Assembly: GCA_017999915.1 (NCBI GenBank)
Contig: JAGNKX010000020.1
Coordinates: 26,701-90,700 of the forward strand
Direction: 5' to 3'
Source of the DNA: Spirochaetota bacterium
GTDB lineage: Bacteria; Spirochaetota; UBA4802; UBA5550
DNA length: 64,000 nt
Below the pieces are notes generated by a model. That model made no database searches. It was not told where the DNA came from and saw nothing but the letters and a program-made list of their open reading frames with translations. This document shows, one piece after another, positions 1 to 7,214 of the stretch; position 1 is the first letter of the stretch, and every line of letters begins with the position of its first letter. Made by a program: the position numbers and the translations under genes.

Positions 1-848
1 GATTGGAGTACCCTTGTGTTTTCAGTGATGACGTGCCGCGCCCGCCGCATCAGGACGTCGTCACGGATATGGACGAGGTCCTCCGACGCCGCGCCGGCCA
101 GGTTCTTTACGGCCGGGTTGCGCTCCCTGATCAGGCGAAGGGCCTCTTCGCACTGGGCCCGGCGCTCGTTGTACTTCGAATCTGCCAGGGCGCGGGGCTT
201 GTGGCTGTTCATTATGATGAAGCTCCGGTCGCCGGTGTTGACCGGCACGTATTCGTATTTCAGCGAATCTGAATCGAGGAGGATGGCGTGGCCTTTTCTG
301 CCCAGGGCCACGGTGAACTGGTCCATGATGCCGCACTGGACGCCGATGTGGCCGTTTTCCATGTCGCGCATCAGGAGGGCCAGCCTGACCCGATCCTGGT
401 CCGATGTCACCGAGGCGGAGATGATCATGAATGCGGTGAGCACCTCCAGGGCCGCCGATGAAGAGAGGCCCGATCCCTGGGGCAGGGTGCTCGAGTAGAG
501 GATGTTCATCCCCCGTGAGAGCGTGGCGCCGCTTTTCCTGACGTACCGCAGCGCCCCCAGGGTGTAATTGGCCCATCCCGGCGCTGAGCCGGAGGAAATG
601 TTGCCTTCGAGGTCGGCCGTTACATCGCCGGGGACCTGCTCCGACTTCATCCGGATCACAGTGTCGTCCCGTTCCTGCATGGAGCCGGTAATGCCCAGGG
701 AAATGGCCGCGGGAAACACAAAGCCGCCGTTGTAGTCCAGATGTTCGCCGATGAGATTTATTCTGCCGGGAGAGAAGAAAGATCGGATTGGTCCTCTATT
801 GGAAAAAAAGCCGCTGTTCCGATTATCGCTGTATGTCAGGTTCGGCAT
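1..848 (-). CDS. galK: Galactokinase, C-terminus cut by window edge
   Basis: GHMP-family kinase that phosphorylates galactose to galactose-1-phosphate in the cytosol (Leloir pathway). Translating the minus strand from the ATG at 848 gives an open frame of 282 codons that runs off the left edge. The galactokinase signature (PGRINLIGEHLDYNGG, residues 27-42) is intact, and the GHMP ATP-binding loop LPQGSGLSSSAA follows at about 122-133. A long, well-conserved central domain continues to the edge. An in-frame TGA just upstream of the ATG limits the start; the Shine-Dalgarno is weak. Full-length family members have about 350-390 residues, so the last quarter is missing. No other Leloir gene is visible, so operon context is unknown. 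Confidence 0.9.
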   Translation of the reverse strand, partial: MPNLTYSDNRNSGFFSNRGPIRSFFSPGRINLIGEHLDYNGGFVFPAAISLGITGSMQERDDTVIRMKSEQVPGDVTADLEGNISSGSAPGWANYTLGALRYVRKSGATLSRGMNILYSSTLPQGSGLSSSAALEVLTAFMIISASVTSDQDRVRLALLMRDMENGHIGVQCGIMDQFTVALGRKGHAILLDSDSLKYEYVPVNTGDRSFIIMNSHKPRALADSKYNERRAQCEEALRLIRERNPAVKNLAGAASEDLVHIRDDVLMRRARHVITENTRVLQ

Positions 849-983
849 TATTCCGTCTCACTGGTCTGAAAAGGTCGCAATGTAAAACGATTCATTATAA
901 TAATAGATGTAATATACTTAAATGGGGGCGAAACGTGTTAAATCTATTTAAAAATCACGGATTTTGGGGATATGATAATAAAA

Positions 984-1013
984 AAAGCCGGGCATAAAGC
1001 CCGGCTTTATTAT
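984..1013 (-). terminator. Intrinsic terminator of the FadL-like gene
   Basis: Ten-base perfect arms (AAAGCCGGGC / GCCCGGCTTT) enclose a five-base loop at 984-1008, with A-rich and T-rich flanks. It lies just after the stop of the minus-strand porin gene, and its flanks would let it act in both directions, also shielding the galactokinase promoter region. Confidence 0.85.
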
Positions 1014-1031
1014 GGCAGTTTCTTTGTTCTG

Positions 1032-2588
1032 TTATATTCTCATGCCCAGCTCCACCATGAAGGTGTGGTTCATCCCGCTGTATTTGTAGCTGGGATTGAG
1101 CATGTATGTCTGGGCGACGTCATCCAATGAATTGGTGGTTATGTTGTAGCTGATGCCGTCTTTTTTGACAGACACTGGCACCAGGTACTGGAACTGGTAC
1201 GCCAGGCCGATGATGACCTGGCCGTTGAGCCTCCACATCTTCGGCACAGTGAATTTAAGCCCCAGGGAAGCGTTGATCTTGTCGTTGTCAAGAAGGTTGT
1301 ATACTCCGGTGACATACTTTGTCGAGGTGGTGCCGATCCGTATGGCGGCCATGGATCCGGCCTTCTTGTCAAGGACGCTGGGCACGTAGCCGAATCCCAC
1401 CATGACCGACAGCCAGTTGAGGGGCGTGTCATACTTGAAGCCGACTTTAAACGACATGGTATCGCGGAATTTGGGCAGCATCTTGGGATAGTGGAACTTC
1501 ATCACCTTGGAGAAGTCGCTCTTAGACCACAATTCATAATTCAGGTCTGCGGATATGGAGAAGACATTGGCGTAGGTATAGGCTACGCCGCCGGTCATGA
1601 CATGGGGCGTATAGTAGTCGAAGATGGCCAGCATGAGGTTCATGCCGATGGCCCCGCCGAGAATGCCGGCAGCGGCATCGAAGGGATCGATTTTCAGTTT
1701 CGTTGCCTGGCGGTATGAGGCGCCGATATCGAGAATGTGGCGGCCCCGCAGGGAGGATACGAATTGCAGCGGGCTCAGGTAGATGCCGGCTATGGCGCCG
1801 GGATTGATGCTCAGGTCCATGTTGGTCTGGCCGATGGGGATCTGGGGATCTCCGGTCAGCTGGGCTTCCATGTAGAGCTTTCCCTTTCCGCCGAAGGCGG
1901 CGTTGATGCCCACGCCGCCGCCCAGGGCGTCGTTCAGGAGTCCAAACCCGAGGCCGATCAGGACCGTGGCTCCCTGGATTTCCCTTCCATAACGTATATA
2001 GTTGTGGGTCCGCGGGTCGATATCGTTCACTTTGACCAGGCTGAAATCCCAGTTCATTCCCATCCCGATGCCAAGGCGGCATGATGAAATGAATTCCGGC
2101 AGCTTGATGACGTTATTGATGTCCAGGACGCCGCCGATGAGGATGAATCCATAGGGATCCATCTTGGTAGCGTTGGTTTTTTCCGGGTAATACTGGGGAT
2201 TGGAGCCGCTGGTCCTGTTATAGCGACTGATGTCCAATTTGAGCTTGGGAATCGTCGCCAGCACGGTAATGGCGAACTGGTTGGGATAGATATCCTTTTT
2301 AGGCGCCTCGGCATCGCCCTCGGCTTTTCTGAGCTTAAGGGTCATTTCCCCTTCTTTGGCGGGCGCTTCAGCTGCAAGGTTCCTGGTCTTGCCGAGACCG
2401 GCCACGTTATAATATACCGATGACCAGTCGTTGACGACCGCCGTCATGGCATTTCCGCGAGCCATCCCCTCCGCGGAAAAACCGTAGGTGTCTTGGAAGC
2501 CACCCGCGAACAGGTTTGCGGATATGCCTATTGAAAAAAGAGCTGTCATGATAACTAATGCATGTTTTGATTTCATTGCCGCACCCAT
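1032..2588 (-). CDS. FadL/OmpP1-like outer-membrane protein
   Basis: Predicted outer-membrane beta-barrel of the FadL/OmpP1/TodX family, which moves long-chain fatty acids or other hydrophobic compounds across the outer membrane. The N-terminus is a signal peptide (basic MKSKHA, then a hydrophobic stretch to about residue 29). It is followed by the family hallmark: a mature start GGFQDTYGFSAEGMARG and then SSVYYNVAGLG, the typical 'N-A-G-L' hatch motif. The rest alternates short amphipathic strands and the last residue region ends MVELGMRI, as barrels do. 518 residues is a usual length. AGGAG lies only three bases before the first ATG; an alternative start four codons later would give better signal-peptide proportions. 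A palindromic operator candidate lies about 130 bp upstream, and a TetR gene is divergent, suggesting ligand-controlled expression. Substrate is not determinable. Confidence 0.75.
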   Translation of the reverse strand: MGAAMKSKHALVIMTALFSIGISANLFAGGFQDTYGFSAEGMARGNAMTAVVNDWSSVYYNVAGLGKTRNLAAEAPAKEGEMTLKLRKAEGDAEAPKKDIYPNQFAITVLATIPKLKLDISRYNRTSGSNPQYYPEKTNATKMDPYGFILIGGVLDINNVIKLPEFISSCRLGIGMGMNWDFSLVKVNDIDPRTHNYIRYGREIQGATVLIGLGFGLLNDALGGGVGINAAFGGKGKLYMEAQLTGDPQIPIGQTNMDLSINPGAIAGIYLSPLQFVSSLRGRHILDIGASYRQATKLKIDPFDAAAGILGGAIGMNLMLAIFDYYTPHVMTGGVAYTYANVFSISADLNYELWSKSDFSKVMKFHYPKMLPKFRDTMSFKVGFKYDTPLNWLSVMVGFGYVPSVLDKKAGSMAAIRIGTTSTKYVTGVYNLLDNDKINASLGLKFTVPKMWRLNGQVIIGLAYQFQYLVPVSVKKDGISYNITTNSLDDVAQTYMLNPSYKYSGMNHTFMVELGMRI

Positions 2589-3310
2589 TATCTCCTGAAT
2601 TATTTGTTTTTTCCGAACATGTTTAAGGCTGATTTACCTAAACAATATTCCTCCATATAACAACTTAAGGATACAAACATGCCGCATATTTTGTATCCCA
2701 AGGTCCCATTTTGATGAAATATTATAAACCGTCTGGACGGTTTATAATATAAATTTTATTTTATAGTGAAAATCTTAATGATTCTTTTTTCATATGATTG
2801 TTTTGTTTTTTCTGCTTGTTATATCTTCTTGTAATGGAATAGGAATTGTGAATGTGAAAACAAATCTTTTGATATTTAAAAGATTAAGAATTCAACATTC
2901 GTTTTCTTATACATGCATAATACCTATAAACTAATATATAAGTGTAAGTACACATAATAGATCGACATAAATTTGTCAATTAAAACTGACACTTCAGTTT
3001 CAAAAACATGTAAGATGTTTTGTTTTCTTCAAATGGTTTGATTCTTCTGAGTCGTATTTAATAGAAGAATAATGGAAAAATATTGACATTTTACAAATAT
3101 TGAAGCTTGAATATTTTCTCCAGATAGTTATCGGTGCATTTAACAGTATCCTGTTGCTTAATGTGTAAGAATAAAATGTACACCATGCAGCAGATAATAG
3201 CTGTGATGAGGTTTGTCGCATAATGAAACAAGCGAAATGAAATAGTGCTTTACGTGATATTCATTTATTGTACACAATGCATTGCATACAAGAGCTTGGA
3301 GAAAAAAAAT
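2589..3310. promoter_or_regulatory. AT-rich divergent regulatory region, porin/TetR
   Basis: About 720 bp without a supportable gene, very AT-rich compared with the flanking genes. It separates the divergent porin and TetR genes. It holds the 32-bp palindrome at 2719-2750 and one copy of a dispersed motif (reverse complement of CACCGATAACTATCTG) at 3121-3136. Short open frames here lack ribosome-binding sites and recognisable sequence. Confidence 0.6.
2719..2750. promoter_or_regulatory. Palindromic operator candidate (TetR type)
   Basis: Fifteen-base perfect inverted repeat with a two-base centre: ATATTATAAACCGTC, TG, GACGGTTTATAATAT. The outer part of each arm contains a TATAAT-like -10 hexamer on either strand, so a bound protein would block promoters reading both ways. 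Size and symmetry fit operators of TetR-family dimers, and a TetR gene starts 560 bp away. That this TetR binds here is inference. Confidence 0.6.
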
Positions 3311-3934
3311 ATGCTGAAAAAGGGAGAGCAGACCAGGGAGCGTCTTTTACAATGCGCGGAAAAAGCGTTTTCCAAAAACGGATATTATGAAACGCAGGTT
3401 TCCGACATTGTAAAGATGGCCCATGTTGCGAAGGGGACCATTTACCAGTATTTTAAAAATAAAGACGCCGTTTTCAAGACTCTTCTCGGGAATTATCTCC
3501 GCCAGTGGGAGAAGGCCATCGCCCTGGACCTGAGCGTCTTCGGCGGCAGCAAGTCGGATTCATACTATGCCATGGAGTTCCTGCGGCACCGTCTGAAAAA
3601 AACCTCTGATTACTGGGGTGAGAACCAGGATAGGACGAATATCATCCTCAGGATCGCCGTGGGCCTCAACGCCGAGTTCGAATCGGTCATGAGGGTCTTC
3701 GAGGATAAAATAGTCAGGGTCATCATGGGAGACATCGAGCTGGGTCAGAAATGGGGCAACGTCCCCAAGGATATAAATGTCGAAATCGCCGGCAACGCCA
3801 TTCTCGGCGTCGTGTTCAGGCTTTCCTATCATTTCTATGTTCTGAAGAGAAAAAAATTCCAGAAGATGAACAGGGAGGATATGGAAAACGAGGTGCTGCG
3901 CCTGGTTGCCAACCTGCTTAAAATGAGCGCATGA
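3311..3934 (+). CDS. TetR/AcrR-family transcriptional regulator
   Basis: One-component repressor, 207 residues. The N-terminal helix-turn-helix is clear: TRERLLQCAEKAFSKNGYY, then TQVSDIVKMAHVAKGTIYQYF at about residues 30-50, with the invariant 'G-T-I-Y-Q-Y-F' recognition helix and following K-x-K-D. The C-terminal 150 residues form the variable helical ligand-binding and dimer domain. The ATG at 3311 is preferred over a frame start 66 bp upstream because GGAG lies at good spacing before it and the HTH then begins near the N-terminus as usual. It is divergent from the FadL-like porin. Given the lipid genes around, an acyl-CoA or fatty-acid ligand is plausible but unproven. Confidence 0.9.
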   Translation: MLKKGEQTRERLLQCAEKAFSKNGYYETQVSDIVKMAHVAKGTIYQYFKNKDAVFKTLLGNYLRQWEKAIALDLSVFGGSKSDSYYAMEFLRHRLKKTSDYWGENQDRTNIILRIAVGLNAEFESVMRVFEDKIVRVIMGDIELGQKWGNVPKDINVEIAGNAILGVVFRLSYHFYVLKRKKFQKMNREDMENEVLRLVANLLKMSA

Positions 3935-3982
3935 TCGCGCCCCCGGACGTCTTCCTGCAGAAAGTTATCAGGCCCATGGCCA

Positions 3983-4447
3983 TTACCGTTCTATGTAGGT
4001 GACTGCGCCGACGAAGCTTCTCTGCCAGTATGCCAGGTTCATATCGGCGATGCCGACGCGCTTTCCCCATGATGGAGCGTGGATGAACCGCGACTTGTCT
4101 ATGAAAATACCCACGTGGGAGATCCGGCGCTTATAGATCTTGAAAAAAACAAGGTCGCCGGGCCGCGCCTCATCCAGGTCGATTTTCCTGCCGCCCTCGT
4201 ACTGGTCGACCGTTGACCGGGGCAGGGTAATGCCGTTTTCCCGATACACGAATTGCACGAATCCTGAGCAGTCGAATCCCTTCGCACCCATGCCCCCGTA
4301 ATTGTAACGGTCGCCGATATGCTTTTTCGCCGTATCGAGGATGCCGGTCCGCAGGGTGCCGGAGTCCCCGGCCCATAGGCCGGCGAAACCGATGGCGGCG
4401 ACAAGGGCCGCCGCTGCCAGGGCCGGTTTTAGTGTATGTAATGCCAT
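3983..4447 (-). CDS. NlpC/P60-family peptidoglycan hydrolase
   Basis: Secreted cysteine peptidase of the NlpC/P60 family, which cleaves peptide stems of peptidoglycan. From the ATG at 4447 (GGGGA upstream) it has 154 residues: a signal peptide (residues 1-26, Ala-rich), then one catalytic domain. The triad is visible: Cys60 in FDCSGFVQF, His111 in ISHVGIF and His123 in FIHAPS. PGDLVFF before the first His is the family strand. No extra cell-wall-binding domain is present, so it is a minimal enzyme. A longer frame upstream lacks a signal peptide at its start and is not preferred. It converges with the TetR gene. Confidence 0.88.
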   Translation of the reverse strand: MALHTLKPALAAAALVAAIGFAGLWAGDSGTLRTGILDTAKKHIGDRYNYGGMGAKGFDCSGFVQFVYRENGITLPRSTVDQYEGGRKIDLDEARPGDLVFFKIYKRRISHVGIFIDKSRFIHAPSWGKRVGIADMNLAYWQRSFVGAVTYIER

Positions 4448-4555
4448 GCCATGTTCCCCATGTAATGCCGATAGTCTACTATAATGGGGCGGGCGGACAA
4501 GCATTTTTTCTGTGATTGTGCATCCCATTCTGGATACACTCTGAATAATTATCAA

Positions 4556-4583
4556 TTGACATGATTGAACGGCGCTGTATAAT
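4556..4583 (+). promoter_or_regulatory. Near-consensus sigma-70-type promoter
   Basis: TTGACA at 4556-4561 and TATAAT at 4578-4583, both perfect hexamers, are separated by 16 bp. Transcription would start near 4590, giving a leader of about 30 bases to the TTG/GTG starts of the signalling gene. That makes the GTG at 4598 an unlikely start. Confidence 0.8.
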
Positions 4584-4621
4584 AGCGGACAGCGTGTGTG
4601 CTCATTTCATTGGGGACTGCA

Positions 4622-5905
4622 TTGGTGGAACGAAAAAAAATATTCATTGTCGAGGATGCCAGTATCGTCGCTATGGAGCTGCGCAGGATCCTCGAGAGTA
4701 TCGGCTACGACGTCTGCGGAATAGCGGGCTCCGGGGATGAGGCCATCGAGATGTGCCTTGCGTCCCCGCCGGAACTCATACTCATGGACGTCAAGCTCCC
4801 GGGCAAGCTGAATGGCATCGAGGCATCGCGGGAGATCCGGAAGCACATCAATGTACCGGTCATATACACGACCGCCTATTCGGACAGTGATACGGTCAGG
4901 GAAGTCCAGAAATCGTATCCCTTCGGTTTTGTCATCAAGCCCTACCGTGAAAAGGACCTCCTGGTGGCCATCGAAACGGCCTTCACCCGCTACGAGTATG
5001 AGCGCAAGCTTGAGATAAGCGAGACCAAGTACAAGAGCCTCTTCGAGGGATCGAGCGATATCATATTCACTCTCGACGAGAACTTCACCATACTGACCGT
5101 GAACGGCGCGATCATGAACTACCTGAGCTTGAGTCCCGACGAGGTCATATCGAGAAACCTTATGGATCTTCTTTCCTTTCCTGCTGAGGGGGAATCCATG
5201 CAGATGGATTTTGCCCGGGAAAAGCTTGATTCCTTCGCGAAGTCCAGGCGGCCGCAGAATTTCAAGACCGTGTTCAAGGTCAAATACAATCACGAGCCCG
5301 TCGAGATGAATGTGCGCCTTGAATTCATCAACATACCGGACGGCAGGCTCATCATGGGGAGGGCGTTCAGGGTCGTGGAGGACGAGCTGCTGAAATTTTT
5401 CGTATCCGAGAAGCAGAACCTGGTAATGGGAAACCAGCTGTTCCTGGTGGGGGATATCACGTTCCGGATGACGAGAAACCTCAAGCGCTATCTCGACGCC
5501 GACACCGTGGAGTTGATGCGGATGGCCCTGGTTGAGATGATCGTCAACGCAATCGAGCACGGCAACCTGGAGATTTCATTCGAGGAAAAATCGGAGGCCC
5601 TGAAAAGCAGCAATTATTTCGACTTCATCAACCATCGCCAGGCCAATCCGTCATTCCGTGGCCGAAGGGTTCATGTCGAGTATTCCATCACTCCCGATGA
5701 GGCCTGGTACATGGTTACCGATGACGGGTCCGGCTTCGACCATGAGGAATTGTTCAAGCGTGATATCGCCGATATAAACATGGCCATGGGCACTCACGGC
5801 CGTGGCGTTCTCCTGGCCGCGAAAATATTCGATGAGGTCCGCTACAGCGACGGGGGAAACAGGGTGATGCTGGTCAAGAGGATCGGGGGCGCCGGCGGGG
5901 ATTAG
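4622..5905 (+). CDS. Receiver-PAS-ATPase signalling protein
   Basis: Cytoplasmic hybrid protein with an unusual order. Residues about 5-120 are a CheY-like receiver (acidic pair in FIVEDAS, phospho-Asp in ELILMDVKLPG, Thr-Thr after VIYTTAYSD, Lys in FVIKPY). Residues about 135-260 are a PAS domain (KSLFEGSSDIIFTLDENF). The C-terminal part is a GHKL ATPase with N box (ALVEMIVNAIEHGNLE), G1 (VTDDGSGFD) and G2 (GTHGRGVLLA). No HisKA dimerisation helix or phospho-accepting His is seen, so it resembles RsbW-type anti-sigma/serine kinases more than a histidine kinase. The start is TTG 4622 or GTG 4625, behind GGGGA and the strong promoter. Likely output is protein phosphorylation or partner switching; this is inference. 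Confidence 0.82.
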   Translation: MVERKKIFIVEDASIVAMELRRILESIGYDVCGIAGSGDEAIEMCLASPPELILMDVKLPGKLNGIEASREIRKHINVPVIYTTAYSDSDTVREVQKSYPFGFVIKPYREKDLLVAIETAFTRYEYERKLEISETKYKSLFEGSSDIIFTLDENFTILTVNGAIMNYLSLSPDEVISRNLMDLLSFPAEGESMQMDFAREKLDSFAKSRRPQNFKTVFKVKYNHEPVEMNVRLEFINIPDGRLIMGRAFRVVEDELLKFFVSEKQNLVMGNQLFLVGDITFRMTRNLKRYLDADTVELMRMALVEMIVNAIEHGNLEISFEEKSEALKSSNYFDFINHRQANPSFRGRRVHVEYSITPDEAWYMVTDDGSGFDHEELFKRDIADINMAMGTHGRGVLLAAKIFDEVRYSDGGNRVMLVKRIGGAGGD

Positions 5906-5923
5906 GGCGCTCCCGGTGATCGA

Positions 5924-6298
5924 TCACTTCGCGGGGCCGACCCTGGCATAGCGCCGGATGGTATCCCCCGTTTTCAGCAGCATGATCTTCTTGTCTATCG
6001 ATACTATTTCGCCATAGACCGTTTTGAATGATTTCTTGTCCGATGCAAGGCGTATTTCCGCTCCTTCAACGACATAACCGATTTTTGCCCGTTTTGAGAT
6101 ATAGAGGCCCTCTCGCGTGAAAACCTCCCTGTTCTCTTCATCGGTTATGATTTCCTTCTTGCAGTTCCCGTCACTCCTGCATGAATCTCCGGTCCACTCC
6201 CATTCGCCGATGAGGGCGGTGCGATGATCCTGACGCGAACAGGATAGTACAAGCATCAGGGCTACGCAGGACAATGCTATTATCATAAATGATCTCAT
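5924..6298 (-). CDS. Small predicted lipoprotein, unknown function
   Basis: 124 residues with a lipoprotein signal peptide: MRSFMIIALSCVALMLVLSC, where the lipobox LVLSC puts the lipid-modified Cys at residue 20. The mature part begins with SRQDHRTALIGEWEW, a pattern seen in small lipocalin-like 'GxW' proteins, and is rich in beta-prone segments ending in a basic tail. A Cys pair at about 40-46 might form a disulfide. I do not recognise the family. It ends close to, and converges with, the receiver-PAS-ATPase gene. Confidence 0.7.
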   Translation of the reverse strand: MRSFMIIALSCVALMLVLSCSRQDHRTALIGEWEWTGDSCRSDGNCKKEIITDEENREVFTREGLYISKRAKIGYVVEGAEIRLASDKKSFKTVYGEIVSIDKKIMLLKTGDTIRRYARVGPAK

Positions 6299-6646
6299 GT
6301 ATTACTCCATCATAATGCTAATTGCTGACAGTCCCACTGCGGCTCTGCCTGCCCATGGGAGCTGAGCTGTCGATACCATTCAGTGGTATCTTATGAATCC
6401 ATGTTACAGGAATAATTGCCTCTACGGAACAATCAAGAACATAATGGGTAAATTTTGACGCATGTAAATGCGGCGATGGAGAAAATACGACGCCTGCGGT
6501 ATTGTATCACGGGGCACATCCCATGGTCGTCGCACCGGCCTGCCATGATTCAGTGTTCCCCCTGGATCATCGGGCCGGCGTGTTACCTGACATGCACCCC
6601 GCTCTGTTTTGTGATCCGGAAATGTGTTGCGACGGCCAGGATCAGC
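6299..6646. other. Intergenic stretch with no supportable gene
   Basis: Between the small lipoprotein and the 56-residue gene. A short stem (GATACCA, five-base loop, TGGTATC) at about 6371-6389 could end transcription of the small gene but has no T-run. The open frame on the plus strand from 6455 is rich in Cys, His and Trp, has no ribosome-binding site and overlaps the small gene antisense, so it is not called. Confidence 0.5.
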
Positions 6647-6817
6647 TTAATGCCTGAATTGCTTTATCAAACTCTCCAGTTGATTCTCCTTGGCTTTCAC
6701 AATTTCCTTATACTCGTTAGTCGCCGTATGGTGCCTTTCGACCATGGCTGTCTTGAGCTCCCTCTCCAGCAGGAGAACGATAAAATCAGCGTCGTTTTTC
6801 GATAATTCGAGATTCAT
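6647..6817 (-). CDS. 56-residue coiled-coil small protein
   Basis: A short gene with a near-perfect Shine-Dalgarno (AGGGAGG, five bases before the ATG at 6817). The product starts MNLELSKNDADFIVLLLERE and ends in LESLIKQFRH. It is almost entirely a charged amphipathic helix with heptad-like leucines, contains no Cys or Trp, and has no signal peptide, so it is probably a cytosolic dimeric or protein-binding helix. Codon use matches neighbouring genes. I do not recognise the family. Confidence 0.7.
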   Translation of the reverse strand: MNLELSKNDADFIVLLLERELKTAMVERHHTATNEYKEIVKAKENQLESLIKQFRH

Positions 6818-7214
6818 AATTACCTCCCTAAAATGTTTACGCGGAGAACTAAAATGTCTCTACGAACTATGCCCTCACTAGTAATATAGCAATAAACCAT
6901 CAGAAATCAAAAAAAATTATTCCATGTAAATTTTTTTCAATTTGTGAAAAATTGCCGTTAAATGGTCTCTTTTTCAAATTTATACAAGTTTATATTGGGG
7001 AAATATGGTATACTCTTAAATAGTATGCGAGGCATCGTGGCAGCAGTTTAGGCATCGTCCCTGGGCCGTGACCCGCATAATGATTGACAAAAAAAATCAG
7101 TACCTGTAGCCTGCTTTGATTTTTCATGAAATCCGTTGACTCATAGATCGCATTTCTGCAGAACGAACCGGACCGCTTGTGTGCGGCAACCGCTTTTCCC
7201 CTGGGAGTATCGCA
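6818..7214. promoter_or_regulatory. AT-rich leader region before APC permease
   Basis: About 400 bp, very AT-rich in its first half. It must hold the divergent promoters of the 56-residue gene and the permease. TTGACA occurs at 7084-7089, but the -10 at 17 bp is poor. No gene is supported. Confidence 0.4.

Noticed and set aside
788..997. Plus-strand open frame of 69 codons
   Set aside because: Antisense to the galactokinase start and its upstream region; no ribosome-binding site or recognisable sequence.
6455..6805. Plus-strand open frame of 116 codons
   Set aside because: It has no ribosome-binding site, has an atypical Cys/His/Trp-rich composition and overlaps the better-supported 56-codon gene.
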